Shown: positions 16,271 to 24,533, numbered from the stretch's first letter. The stretch is 42,788 nt of DNA from Terrimesophilobacter sp038243605 (GCA_038243605.1 JBBSQX010000020.1:1-42788), one strand, 5' to 3'. A program made the numbers and translations. The notes: a model not told the origin generated them from the letters alone.

Positions 16271-17233
16271 ATGCGAGCTAAACCCACTGCCAAAGTTCGA
16301 CCCTGGTTCGTCTGGACAGTGCGCATTGTTGCCGCCGCCGCGCTCGTGGTTGTGGGCTGGGCCTGCGTGAGCAGTTGGGGTGCAGTCGTGCACGGGCATC
16401 CCACTTACGCTGTGCTGCTTGCGGTGACGCTCGTGCTGTGCGTTGTGGCGGTCCTGCGCTCATTGCGCGCGCGCATGATCCGCTCGGGGTGGCGCCTCGC
16501 GTTGCGCACCATAGTGGTGGTGCTCGCGGTGGCGGGCATTGCAATCGTGGGGTGGCTGCGTCCGTTCACCGCGGAGGCGCCTGCGCTCGCCGCGATGCAA
16601 TCAAGCTCCACCGTGACGGTTGTTGAGACTCTTACGAGCATTGAAATGGCACCCACTGGCACTCCGAGCGCGACGGCCATCTTCTTCGAGCCGGGGGCCA
16701 AGGTGGAGGCCCGTGCGTACGCTGCGACGTTGCGCCCGCTCGCCGAGGCCGGTTTCACCGTGGTCATTGCCAAGCAACCCCTCGCGATCGCGTTCCTCTC
16801 GCTCTCTGACTTTGACACCACCCGCTCTGTCTTCCCTGCCGTCGACCGGTGGGTGGTGGGCGGCCATTCGTTGGGCGGGGTCGTCGCCGCTATCCAAGCG
16901 GATGATGGCGATAGTGACACTTCTGCGCCTGTTGTTGGGTTGTTCTTTTACGCTTCGCTCCCGGCGAGTGACATTTCTTCTTCGCTCACCGCGCGCGTGC
17001 TCTCACTCTCTGCCGCACACGATGGCCTTGCGACCCCGACAGACATTGACGCGGCAAAGCCTTTGCTTCCGCCGGATACCCAATACATCGTGATCTCAGG
17101 GGCTGTGCACGCGTACTTTGCGGACTACGGCGCGCAGCCAGGTGACGGCATTCCGACGGTCAGCCACGACAAGGCGCGAAGCGAAATCGCCAAGGCGACG
17201 CTCGATTTTGTGCGCGAGGTGAGTGCAAAGTAG
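16271..17233 (+). CDS. Membrane-anchored alpha/beta hydrolase (PF12695-type)
   Basis: 320 residues. Three hydrophobic segments near the N terminus (about 14-34, 42-62 and 77-95) anchor an extracytoplasmic or membrane-proximal hydrolase domain. FFEPGAKVEARAYAATLRPLAEAGFTVVIAKQP and the elbow VVGGHSLGGVVAA (nucleophile Ser) are characteristic of the bacterial alpha/beta hydrolase family whose members often carry N-terminal TM segments; the acid lies near SAAHDGLATP and the His in ISGAVHAYFADYG. The natural substrate is unknown. The ATG at 16271 is chosen over 16196 because homologues start close to the first TM. It is divergent from the HSL-type esterase gene. Confidence 0.85.
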   Translation: MRAKPTAKVRPWFVWTVRIVAAAALVVVGWACVSSWGAVVHGHPTYAVLLAVTLVLCVVAVLRSLRARMIRSGWRLALRTIVVVLAVAGIAIVGWLRPFTAEAPALAAMQSSSTVTVVETLTSIEMAPTGTPSATAIFFEPGAKVEARAYAATLRPLAEAGFTVVIAKQPLAIAFLSLSDFDTTRSVFPAVDRWVVGGHSLGGVVAAIQADDGDSDTSAPVVGLFFYASLPASDISSSLTARVLSLSAAHDGLATPTDIDAAKPLLPPDTQYIVISGAVHAYFADYGAQPGDGIPTVSHDKARSEIAKATLDFVREVSAK

Positions 17234-17242
17234 GGGCGGTCG

Positions 17243-17268
17243 CACGGCGTCGCGGGCCGTGATGTTTT
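17243..17268 (+). terminator. Weak putative terminator after the membrane-anchored hydrolase
   Basis: cacggc (17243-17248) and gccgtg (17256-17261) form a 6-bp stem with a 7-base loop, followed by atgtttt. It lies 10 bp after the stop codon on the plus strand. The stem is short and the T-run imperfect. Confidence 0.4.
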
Positions 17269-17293
17269 CGCCAGCTGCCCGCTGCTCACCGCT

Positions 17294-17857
17294 CTACTCT
17301 GCGAGGTCGATAGAGATTTCGTTGTGGCGCAAGAACCAGGGTGTGTAGGGCGGATCGAATCGGGCGAATCGTGGTGCGCCCGTTGTCTTCTTGCCTGCGG
17401 CGGTGACTCCTTCACGCAAGGACTCTAAGTGCTTCTCGTATGAGGCGGCGCTCCAGCGGCCAGAGAAACGGATGGCGGCGGCATCCCGAGCAGGCACCGT
17501 GCGCACCGCAACGCGCGGGTTCGTCGGCGCAGGGGCGGTCGCGGCGGTGAAATTTGCGGGCAACACGAACGCGACAACGAACTCGTCGCCTTCGGCTTCC
17601 TGAATGACGGGCGAGGTCATCGCAATCTTTTGCGACGCGGAACTAGAGGCCTCCTGAACGACCGGCGATGTCATGGCGATCGATTCTGCGGTGGTGTTCT
17701 GGCCGCTGATATAGCTGAACAGGTAGCGGAACGCGTGATTGCCAGCATCCTCGAAAGGCCCCTCGACTCTCGTCTCTGCCACCATATGTTCGGGGTAGTG
17801 ACGAATTTCTACCTCGCCCGTTTGACTCACGAGTTCGTAGGGCTGCTTTTCGGTCAT
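17294..17857 (-). CDS. SOUL heme-binding family protein
   Basis: 187 residues. The family begins with PYELVSQTGEVEIRHYPEHMVAET, continues with AFRYLFSYISGQN and the twice-repeated IAMTSPV element typical of SOUL/HEBP proteins (QNTTAESIAMTSPV and SQKIAMTSPV), and ends with FARFDPPYTPWFLRHNEISI. SOUL proteins bind heme or tetrapyrroles in some organisms; the role of bacterial members is not defined. The protein has no signal peptide, so it should be cytoplasmic. It stands alone between a hydrolase gene and the large membrane-protein operon. Confidence 0.92.
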   Translation of the reverse strand: MTEKQPYELVSQTGEVEIRHYPEHMVAETRVEGPFEDAGNHAFRYLFSYISGQNTTAESIAMTSPVVQEASSSASQKIAMTSPVIQEAEGDEFVVAFVLPANFTAATAPAPTNPRVAVRTVPARDAAAIRFSGRWSAASYEKHLESLREGVTAAGKKTTGAPRFARFDPPYTPWFLRHNEISIDLAE

Positions 17858-17957
17858 GCACAGAACTTACGCGCGCAAGCGTGGTGTGTGCTGCGTGCTT
17901 GTCACCCAAGCATTGACGAAGGTTAACGTCAGGTTGCTGACCCCGTAATCCAAGCGC

Positions 17958-20900
17958 TCACCGTAGGTCGCGCAACCGAGCTGCGATTCCGGTGCCTTCC
18001 CCCTGCCGCCGCTCGTAGGTGACGGCGATGATGAGCAGCACGGCGCCGATGACCGCCAGGGTGACCCACCACGGCATCGACTCCACCCCCTGGCCGATCT
18101 GCACGAGAAAAACGAAGATGTTCTCGATGGGAAGCACCACGATGCCGATGAGGAATGGTGCGGCCAGTCTCAGCCTTGATCCGATAAGGATGGCGATGAG
18201 CGCCAACACCATGACGAGCACTGCCCGCCAGGTGAGTGGGTCGGTGAAGGTGGCAATGATGGAGGCGAGCATGACCGTGACGATGCCGGGGGCGAGCAGA
18301 GGCCAGGAGCCGCTCCAATTCCCGGGCCAGCTGTTCAGGTTCTGTGTGCCCGTGCTGGTGCGATCCGAACGCAGGATGATCGCACCCGCAGCCAGCAGGA
18401 ACAGCCCGAGTGGCAGGGAGAACCACTCGACGCGCAGATCACGGGGACTCCACGCGACGATGGCGGTGACGAACGCGATGGCGAAGCTGAACCACACCGG
18501 CGGCAGGGTGGTTGGCCCGCGGCGCAGTCGCCACGCGGTGGCAACGACGAGCACGAGGTACGCGAGCATCAATAACCACATCGCCCAGATGGTGAACCAC
18601 TCGCGTTCGATTGCGCTCCAGGTGCCGACCGCGACGAAGAGTGCGGCTGGGGCGTACAGCCAGCGGCTGTGGGCGATCCTAGATTCACGCGGCGAGTGCG
18701 CAAGTATGAGGTGGGCGGCGCCCGCTGCCGGCAGTGCCCCGGCGAGCGCGACGGCGAAGCTGAGCATGATCGGTGCGACCAGGCTGCCCGCGATCGAGTC
18801 CGCTCCGATTCCGAACCGCACACCCTGAATTGCCCCCGCGGCTCCGGTCAGAATTGCGACCCAGAGCGTGGGTACGCGAAGTGGCCTCACGCGTTCCGCG
18901 CGCACTGTCGCGCCTTTTCCGAGCAGCATTCCGATCCCGACCAGCAGCCACGATGCTGCGATGAGCCCGTAACCTCGCCAGGCAGCGGATGCTGTGGGTC
19001 CTGAGCCAAACGCCGCGAGCACCACCAGAAGCGGGGTAACAGCAACCACCAGACCGGTGGAATACAGCGGCAACGCTCGCCCTCCGCGTGCGGTCAGAAT
19101 GAGCGCAATGATCACGGCGCTCATGGCCGGGGGTAGCAGGTAGGGCTCGAGCGCGTCGATGCCAATAAGAGCCCACAGGCACCACATGGCTCCACTGAAC
19201 GCGGCGAAGGCAACCGGCCACCCGTAGCGTCGCTTCGTCCAGAACGATGTTGCGCCAGCACCAATCCCGAGAATGATCAGCACAACGAACGTGGTGGGGA
19301 GGCCAGCGGCAACGCGCACGAGCGCGAGCAGTACAGCGATGGCACCGGTCGCCAGGGTGGAGGCTTCGATAGCGATTCTGGCCGTCGTGGCATCCGACTT
19401 CTTGATGCCGTGTCGTTCGAGTGCGCGGCGAATGAGCCCGGTGCTTGGCAGCACGACCGCCACGAGTACAGCGATGATCGGAAGCGTCACCGGCGATGCG
19501 CTGGCAAGCAGCACTTGGGCTCCGAGGCAGATCACAACGATGGCCAGTGAGGGAACGAGTAGCCCTGCGGCTACCGTACGAACCACCACTCCGAGCCCGG
19601 GCCGGCGGGTGGTGAGCAGGGTGAGGGCGAGTAAAAAGATGAGGCCAGTCGACAGCGCGGTCCAGCCGCTGCGTTCGAACACGACCTGCACCACACCGAT
19701 CATGAAGGGCACTGCGGTGACCACCAGAATGGCGTGCCAGGCGGACGGCGTGACGCGTCGAAGGAAGGTCGCCACGATGGCGCCGATGGAGCCGAGCGAT
19801 GTGGTGAGGCAAAGCATCGCGATGGTGCCGAATCCGAGTTGGTCGAGGGATGTCGCGACGACGATCAGTGCGTAGGCGTAGCCCACACCGACGTGCACGA
19901 ACCGCAGGGCTTTCGGCACGATTCGCACGACGACGGCGATCGCCAGCACGACGGCGATGCCCGCCCAGATGCTGGTCGGGCGATCAGCCCACGAGATGAT
20001 TCCTGCCAGGAGCACAGCGATGTGTGCGCCCAGGATGAGGGGAATTCGGATGCGTGTGGCGGCCGTTCGAAGGCGGGGGGCGGCGATCAGCGCCACACTC
20101 ACCGCTACCGCCAACCCGAGCGCCACCGTGATGCGCGCCCACAGAGGCAGAGTTGGAAGGCAGGCGAGGGTGAGACCGGCGAGGGTGGCGAGCCAGGCGG
20201 CAACCGCTGCCGTGGAGGCCGAGTGCTTTGACGCCATTGTTGCGCCAATCGTTTGCCCGGGTGCAGCCTGGGCCGTTGGCCTGCGAGAGCTGATAACGGA
20301 GACGGCCCCGAAGCCGGCGGCCATGGCGGTGAGCCCGAAGATGACCGCGAGAACAGTGGTTGAGCTTAACTCTCCGGCGGCGTTGTCCAACCCTGCGAGG
20401 GCACCCAGTACGGTCACCGCCCCGATGATGAGGGCGGCCAGCGCCGAAACGAGTACGCTCGCGGAGGCGACCGCGAATACCCCTCCCAGAGATGTTGGTC
20501 GCACGACTGTGCGCGGGGTGGGCGTGAGCGCGCCGAAGGCGACCAGCGCGAGGGCGCCCGCAGCGGGGGCCGCGAAAAGATACCATTCGGAGCCGACGCT
20601 CGAACCCAAATCGAGGGCGAACGGAAGAACCACCACGGCCACGGTGGCGGTCGCGCCCGCGACGAAACTCCAGAACTCGCGGGCCAGCTGTCGTGTCGAG
20701 AAGCCGGCGAGCAGTGCGACGGCTGCCAGCGTGGCCGAAATGATCAGCCAGTAGTTCGTGACCGTATCGGCCTTGATAGACAGGGCCTGCGTGAGCACAA
20801 GCGCCGTGGCCAGAATCTGCACGGTGGACAACATGACGCGCTCGGAACGCAGGCGCCCATCGAACATCCTCGCGCCTGCGGCGCTCGCCTCCAGCAGAGC

Positions 20901-21755
20901 GAACGCAGCGAACGCGGAACCCAGGTGCCCGAGCATCGCACTGAGGGTGGTACCTCCCGCATAGCCGAGCATTGCCGGCACGATGGCGAGCCCGAGCAGC
21001 GACAACCAGAGCCAGCTGCGAATGCGCGCGCGGGTCGAGATGGCGGCCATCACGGCAGCGCTCACCAGGGTTCCGAGCGCGGCGAGAGCCCACCGGCTGA
21101 CGCCTGATCCGATCAGTTCCGAGACGGCGTAGACGTCGAGCGCGACGAAGACCATGCTGAGCGCGCCAACAGCTTCTGCCGAGAACTGCAGCGTGCGGCG
21201 GGCGAGCAGCCAGGCGCCGCCGACAAAGAGAAGGGTGATGACGCCCACGATCACGCTGCGCAGCACGTGGTCGGTGAGATCCGGGTTGAAAAAGGTGAAG
21301 ACGATGGCGGCGACGGCGAAGAGCCCGGCACCGGCAACGGCGAGCACCGACTGCACGGTGGCGCTTGATCGTTCGGTAGCGGCGGAGCGTTCAGCGGACG
21401 AGGAGGGCGGGGTGGGGTATGACGGCGCGGGGGGAGATGATGGCGTGGCGGCGTAGGAGTTCGGCACGCCAGCTTCCTGTGTGCCGGCAGGCTCGCTCAC
21501 CGATGTGGGCGGCGCTCCGGCGCTCGTTCGGGCGGCAACCGAGTGGGGCACCTGGTCGAGCAGGCCTTGCCTCGCGGTGAGCGCATCGGCGGCCGTTCTG
21601 GATGCTGCCCATAGCGCGTTGGCTAACTGATCACTGAACTCCGCACCGCAGTTGGCGCAGTGTCGCAAGTGCAGGGCATCGACTCCGCAGACCGGGCACA
21701 CGGTGTAGTCGAGCAGGTGACGGATGGCGTCATCGCTCCAAGGCTGTAATGCCAT
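17958..21755 (-). CDS. Giant polytopic membrane protein with N-terminal zinc ribbon (SCO7613-like)
   Basis: 1265 residues. The N terminus has a zinc ribbon CPVCGVDALHLRHCANC (about residues 17-34), followed by a Pro/Ser-rich linker (PSSPPAPSYPTPPSSS region, about 95-125), then some 35-40 closely packed hydrophobic segments to the end, with few large soluble loops. The arrangement resembles the uncharacterised SCO7613 family of actinobacteria (recognised from memory). No transport or enzymatic motif is visible. Its ATG overlaps the stop of the Cro-like gene by one base (taatg), so it belongs to the DUF2975-regulator operon. A structural or envelope role can only be guessed. Confidence 0.75.
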   Translation of the reverse strand: MALQPWSDDAIRHLLDYTVCPVCGVDALHLRHCANCGAEFSDQLANALWAASRTAADALTARQGLLDQVPHSVAARTSAGAPPTSVSEPAGTQEAGVPNSYAATPSSPPAPSYPTPPSSSAERSAATERSSATVQSVLAVAGAGLFAVAAIVFTFFNPDLTDHVLRSVIVGVITLLFVGGAWLLARRTLQFSAEAVGALSMVFVALDVYAVSELIGSGVSRWALAALGTLVSAAVMAAISTRARIRSWLWLSLLGLAIVPAMLGYAGGTTLSAMLGHLGSAFAAFALLEASAAGARMFDGRLRSERVMLSTVQILATALVLTQALSIKADTVTNYWLIISATLAAVALLAGFSTRQLAREFWSFVAGATATVAVVVLPFALDLGSSVGSEWYLFAAPAAGALALVAFGALTPTPRTVVRPTSLGGVFAVASASVLVSALAALIIGAVTVLGALAGLDNAAGELSSTTVLAVIFGLTAMAAGFGAVSVISSRRPTAQAAPGQTIGATMASKHSASTAAVAAWLATLAGLTLACLPTLPLWARITVALGLAVAVSVALIAAPRLRTAATRIRIPLILGAHIAVLLAGIISWADRPTSIWAGIAVVLAIAVVVRIVPKALRFVHVGVGYAYALIVVATSLDQLGFGTIAMLCLTTSLGSIGAIVATFLRRVTPSAWHAILVVTAVPFMIGVVQVVFERSGWTALSTGLIFLLALTLLTTRRPGLGVVVRTVAAGLLVPSLAIVVICLGAQVLLASASPVTLPIIAVLVAVVLPSTGLIRRALERHGIKKSDATTARIAIEASTLATGAIAVLLALVRVAAGLPTTFVVLIILGIGAGATSFWTKRRYGWPVAFAAFSGAMWCLWALIGIDALEPYLLPPAMSAVIIALILTARGGRALPLYSTGLVVAVTPLLVVLAAFGSGPTASAAWRGYGLIAASWLLVGIGMLLGKGATVRAERVRPLRVPTLWVAILTGAAGAIQGVRFGIGADSIAGSLVAPIMLSFAVALAGALPAAGAAHLILAHSPRESRIAHSRWLYAPAALFVAVGTWSAIEREWFTIWAMWLLMLAYLVLVVATAWRLRRGPTTLPPVWFSFAIAFVTAIVAWSPRDLRVEWFSLPLGLFLLAAGAIILRSDRTSTGTQNLNSWPGNWSGSWPLLAPGIVTVMLASIIATFTDPLTWRAVLVMVLALIAILIGSRLRLAAPFLIGIVVLPIENIFVFLVQIGQGVESMPWWVTLAVIGAVLLIIAVTYERRQGEGTGIAARLRDLR

Positions 21756-22084
21756 TAGTCGTTTCCTCGCTCGTCTGTTGCCTGCTCATCCGTTGCCTGT
21801 TCGTGCGTTGCTTGGTCGTGCGTTGCTTGGTCGCGCGTTGCCTGCTCAACTGTTGCCTGGTCGTCCGCTGACGGATCGCCGTCTGGCACCCAGCTGAGGA
21901 TGTCGCCTGGCTGGCATTCGAGCACCCGACAGATGGCATCCAGTGTGCTGAAGCGCACCGCTTTGGCTCGCCCGTTTTTCAGCACGGAGACGTTGGCGGG
22001 GGTGATGTCGATGGCGGTGGCGAAGTCGGCGACCGACAACTTCTTTTTCGCCAGTTCGACGTCGAGGTTGATGATGATCGGCAT
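21755..22084 (-). CDS. Cro/XRE-type HTH regulator with C-terminal pentapeptide repeats
   Basis: 109 residues. The first 70 form a compact Cro-like HTH (LAKKKLSVADFATAIDITPANVSVLKNGRAKAVRFSTLDAICRVLECQPGDIL), the type that accompanies DUF2975 membrane proteins, as in YozG-like pairs. The tail (residues 76-105) is six copies of a QATxx pentapeptide (QATVE, QATRD, QATHD, QATHE, QATDE, QATDE), an addition absent from typical family members of about 70 residues. The ATG at 22082-22084 overlaps the DUF2975 stop by one base (tgatg). It probably represses its own operon through the palindrome upstream of the DUF2975 gene. Confidence 0.88.
   Translation of the reverse strand: MPIIINLDVELAKKKLSVADFATAIDITPANVSVLKNGRAKAVRFSTLDAICRVLECQPGDILSWVPDGDPSADDQATVEQATRDQATHDQATHEQATDEQATDERGND
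21770..21859 (-). repeat. 15-bp coding minisatellite (6 units) in the Cro-like regulator
   Basis: Six consecutive 15-bp units code for QATVE, QATRD, QATHD, QATHE, QATDE and QATDE. The period and the Gln/Ala/Thr/acidic bias make a flexible, charged tail. This is the second 15-bp in-frame minisatellite in the window, in an unrelated gene. Confidence 0.9.
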
Positions 22085-22557
22085 CAGACCACCTCGGCAA
22101 GGTCTAGTTCGAGCTGGGATGCCTTGTGGAGAAGGCCGCGCATGACGACGACGAGAAGGGCGAAGCTCGCACCGAGAACGAGTCCCAGTATGCACATCAC
22201 ATTGGTGGGGGACGATACTCCGACGACGGTCAACGTGATGAGGGTGGCAAGGATGAGCAGTGTTGCCCCGATGACCAGCCAGAGGATGGCGTCAACCCAT
22301 TTGAAGGCGCTCTCGCTGAAGATGCTGGATCCGCTCACGAGTGTGAGTAGCTGCCAGGTGCAGATGAGGGAGAGCTGCACGCAGAGCACGAAGATGATGG
22401 AGACGAGGATGCCTGGCAGTTGAAGGTACGCGAGCTCCGGATGCTGAAAAGCCGACTGTGCGGCTATCTCTGGAATCACCCAGACCTGGCAGGCAAGGAG
22501 CACCGCGATCAAGGCGACGAGGAGTGCTTTGAGGCTGAGGATGGCCGCGTGGTTCAT
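22084..22557 (-). CDS. DUF2975-family membrane protein
   Basis: 157 residues with four membrane segments (about 8-28, 46-70, 92-115 and 122-142). The inter-TM motif SGSSIFSESAFKWVDAILWLV matches the DUF2975 signature (xPFxxxNxxxLRxIGxxxL-like), and pairing with a tiny Cro-like HTH is typical of the family. Function is unknown; the pairs are sometimes suspected to sense membrane state. The ATG at 22555-22557 is preferred because aggacc precedes it and an operator-like palindrome ends about 10 bp upstream; the longer frame to 22623 would include that palindrome. First gene of a three-gene operon. Confidence 0.85.
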   Translation of the reverse strand: MNHAAILSLKALLVALIAVLLACQVWVIPEIAAQSAFQHPELAYLQLPGILVSIIFVLCVQLSLICTWQLLTLVSGSSIFSESAFKWVDAILWLVIGATLLILATLITLTVVGVSSPTNVMCILGLVLGASFALLVVVMRGLLHKASQLELDLAEVV

Positions 22558-22565
22558 CGTGGTCC

Positions 22566-22601
22566 TATCGTTTGTCGATGTAGATCTATCGATAAACAAT
22601 A
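22566..22601. promoter_or_regulatory. Putative operator of the DUF2975/HTH operon
   Basis: tatcgtttgtcgat (22566-22579) and atcgataaacaata (22588-22601) are reverse complements at 12 of 14 positions, spaced by 8 bases. The site lies directly upstream of the DUF2975 start, where the operon promoter must be. Autoregulation by the Cro-like product is inferred. Confidence 0.6.
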
Positions 22602-22636
22602 CACGGTGCGCGAACGCGAGCAACCAGCAGGCACCT

Positions 22637-22676
22637 TAACGTGAAGAAACCCCGCCTTGTAGAAGCTAGACGGGGT
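22637..22676 (-). terminator. Terminator after the tRNA cluster
   Basis: On the minus strand, downstream of tRNA-Phe, accccg (22671-22676 complement) pairs with cggggt (22649-22654 complement) around a 16-base loop, followed by ttcttc. It is the natural stop for the three-tRNA transcript. Confidence 0.55.
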
Positions 22677-22681
22677 CTCAG

Positions 22682-22754
22682 TGGCTCCGACCGGCGTCGA
22701 TCCGGTGACCTTTCGATTTTCAGTCGAACGCTCTACCAACTGAGCTACAGAGCC
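22682..22754 (-). tRNA. tRNA-Phe (GAA)
   Basis: 73 nt on the minus strand. The acceptor stem GGCTCTG/CGGAGCC closes with one G-U pair; the D arm GCTC-AGTTGGTA-GAGC, the anticodon arm TTCGA-CTGAAAA-TCGAA with anticodon GAA, and the T arm ACCGG-ATCGACG-CCGGT are all regular. The discriminator is A and CCA is not encoded. Third gene of the Glu-Asp-Phe cluster. Confidence 0.96.
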
Positions 22755-22824
22755 GTACTTTCTGCAAGGTTATTGCAGAAGTACAGAGTAAGGCACAGCC
22801 ACTGGCGAGAGTGGCCGTGCCTTG

Positions 22825-22898
22825 CGACCCTGACCGGACTTGAACCGGCGACCTCCGCCGTGACAGGGCGGCGCGCTAACCAACTGCGCTACAGGGCC
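22825..22898 (-). tRNA. tRNA-Asp (GTC)
   Basis: 74 nt on the minus strand. Acceptor stem GGCCCTG/CAGGGTC, D arm GCGC-AGTTGGTTA-GCGC, anticodon arm CCGCC-CTGTCAC-GGCGG with anticodon GTC, and T arm GCCGG-TTCAAGT-CCGGT. The discriminator is G; CCA is not encoded. Middle gene of the cluster. Confidence 0.96.
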
Positions 22899-22920
22899 TA
22901 GCTATTCAGTTACATGTGTC

Positions 22921-22996
22921 TGGTGACCCCAACGGGATTCGAACCCGTGCTGCCGCCGTGAAAGGGCGGTGTCCTAGGCCACTAAACGATGGGGCC
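22921..22996 (-). tRNA. tRNA-Glu (TTC)
   Basis: 76 nt on the minus strand including an encoded CCA. Acceptor stem GGCCCCA/TGGGGTC, anticodon arm CCGCC-CTTTCAC-GGCGG with anticodon TTC, and T loop TTCGAAT. First gene of the cluster; Glu-Asp-Phe order is common in actinobacteria. Confidence 0.96.
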
Positions 22997-23031
22997 AAGA
23001 AGAATGGAACCTTCGTAGCTACCGACGCTCA

Positions 23032-23060
23032 AGCATAAGGGTGGAATCGGTTTTTCACAA
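23032..23060 (-). promoter_or_regulatory. Promoter of the tRNA-Glu/Asp/Phe operon
   Basis: On the minus strand a -35 TTGTGA (complement of 23055-23060) is followed after exactly 17 bases by a -10 TATGCT (complement of 23032-23037), about 36 bp before tRNA-Glu. Match to the primary sigma consensus and position support it; it is not experimentally shown. Confidence 0.6.
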
Positions 23061-23168
23061 ACGCAGACATCCGGCCACACCGTGCGATCTCCGAACCATC
23101 TGTAGTTACGGGGATAGGTTCAACTCGAGCTTTAACCTTTGGGGTGCTAGTAATGCGCGCAAAGGCTT

Positions 23169-23206
23169 GTTACTGTGGCAATTGTTAACAATGTTACTGG
23201 TGTGAC
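23169..23206 (+). promoter_or_regulatory. Direct GTTAC-type repeats upstream of the M23 peptidase gene
   Basis: gttac (23169), gttaa (23184), gttac (23193) and gtgac (23202) occur in one orientation; the last three are spaced at exactly 9 bp. GTNAC direct repeats resemble the loosely conserved boxes of the actinobacterial response regulator MtrA, which controls cell-wall peptidase genes. The similarity is from memory and the assignment is an inference. ttgtta at 23183-23188 could double as a -35. Confidence 0.45.
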
Positions 23207-23239
23207 TAGAGGGATTACACGCCAGAGAGCCGGGGATCC

Positions 23240-24469
23240 ATGACGAACACGCAGGCTGGGCGCCGTTCGCGCCCCCATTGGTGGCGCAATCGCGTCGTTG
23301 TGACACTTGCGCTTGTCGGATTACTCGCCACAGGCAACGTTGTCACCCAGTTTCAGGACGCAGCGTGGGCCGCTGACTACCCAAGCTGGGATGACGTGAA
23401 GGCTGCCCAAAACAACGTTGAGCAGAAGAAGATTGAAGTCGACCGCATCACCGCGTTGCTGAGGCAGCTCGACGAGCAGGCGAAAGCCACCGAAGCTGTG
23501 GCGATGGAAAAGGGAACCCTGTTTCAGCAGGCGCAAGAAGCGTTCGACCTGCAGGACTACAAAACGCGCCAGCTGCAGGAGCAAGCGGATCAGGCCCAAG
23601 CGAAAGCGGATGACTCCATCAAGCGCGCGGGCCAGCTTGCCGCGCGCATGTCCCGCACCGGCGGAACCGACCTCACCTCCACGCTGTGGTTCAACGGCGA
23701 CGATGCCAAGAATGTACTCGCCGACGTGGGCATGGCGAGCAAGATCACCGGTCAGTCGAAGGGGCTCTACGACCGCGCCATCCAAGACCAGAACACGGCG
23801 CAGTCGCTCACTGACCAGGCGAATGTAGCCAAGACTGAGCTTGAGCGGTTGCGCGACGAGGCCGAAAAAGCTCGTCAAGAAGCCCAGGCGGCGGCGGATG
23901 CTGCGGCAGCAGCACTGGCCGAGAGTCAAGCAAACAACGCCAGACTTCGTGCACAGCTGGCCACCCTCGAGACCGGTCTGCTGCAAACTGAAGCCTCCTA
24001 CGTCGAAGGTATTCGCGCACAGTGGGGTGCCGCCGGTGGCGACGTGGAGATCAGCTCCTCCGGTTGGGCGCGGCCCGCATCCGGCTATGTCTCTGACGGC
24101 TACGGCCCTCGCGTTGCCCCGATCTCTGGCGTCAACCCCATTCATCGCGGCACGGATATCAGTGCAGGTTGCAACAACCCCATATACGCGGCAAATAGCG
24201 GCACCGTCAATTACGCGGGCTGGTATGGCACGTATGGCAACTTCATCCTCATCGACCACGGCGGCGGCGTCCAAACTGGCTACGCGCACATCGTGAGTGG
24301 CGGCATCATGGTGTCCGCAGGCGAGAGGGTGACCGTGGGGCAGCAAATTGCGCGAGTCGGTTCGACGGGTGCCTCCACCGGATGCCACCTCCACTTTGAG
24401 GTGCGCATTGGCGGCAGCGCGATTGACTCTCAGCCGTTCATGCGAGACCGGGGAATCGATATCAACTGA
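23240..24469 (+). CDS. Secreted coiled-coil M23 peptidoglycan hydrolase
   Basis: 409 residues: an N-terminal signal/TM segment (about 18-43), a long coiled coil (about 50-250, rich in Glu/Gln/Ala/Lys), and a C-terminal LytM/M23 domain. Zinc ligands are visible in HRGTD (His and Asp), YAHI and CHLHFEVR (H-x-H), so the peptidase should be active. The architecture is that of EnvC/NlpD-like and actinobacterial MepA-like proteins that cleave or regulate cleavage of peptide cross-links during division. The ATG at 23240 follows ccgggga. A 17-bp stem terminator follows the gene. GTTAC-type direct repeats lie upstream. Confidence 0.92.
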   Translation: MTNTQAGRRSRPHWWRNRVVVTLALVGLLATGNVVTQFQDAAWAADYPSWDDVKAAQNNVEQKKIEVDRITALLRQLDEQAKATEAVAMEKGTLFQQAQEAFDLQDYKTRQLQEQADQAQAKADDSIKRAGQLAARMSRTGGTDLTSTLWFNGDDAKNVLADVGMASKITGQSKGLYDRAIQDQNTAQSLTDQANVAKTELERLRDEAEKARQEAQAAADAAAAALAESQANNARLRAQLATLETGLLQTEASYVEGIRAQWGAAGGDVEISSSGWARPASGYVSDGYGPRVAPISGVNPIHRGTDISAGCNNPIYAANSGTVNYAGWYGTYGNFILIDHGGGVQTGYAHIVSGGIMVSAGERVTVGQQIARVGSTGASTGCHLHFEVRIGGSAIDSQPFMRDRGIDIN

Positions 24470-24493
24470 CCTCGGTTAGTTGAACCTAAGTTT

Positions 24494-24533
24494 GAGCTGA
24501 TTGGCGCACTTTAGGGAGTGCGCCGATCAGCTC
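24494..24533. terminator. Bidirectional hairpin terminator between the M23 peptidase and ppa
   Basis: Arms 24494-24510 and 24517-24533 pair over 17 bp with one G-U wobble around loop ttaggg. It lies between convergent genes, 24 bp after one stop and 59 bp after the other. No long T-run follows on either strand, but the stem is very strong. Confidence 0.75.

Noticed and set aside
19984..21093. Long minus-strand frames (369 and 375 residues) inside the giant membrane protein gene
   Set aside because: Arg/His-rich frameshifted readings of a GC-rich membrane gene; no ribosome-binding site or domain.
23061..23239. c-di-AMP (ydaO-type) riboswitch upstream of the M23 peptidase
   Set aside because: Such riboswitches precede some actinobacterial cell-wall hydrolases, but the conserved elements are not seen; GTTAC-type repeats explain the region better.
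23321..24394. 357-residue minus-strand frame
   Set aside because: Antisense to the M23 peptidase, which has signal, coiled coil and zinc motifs.
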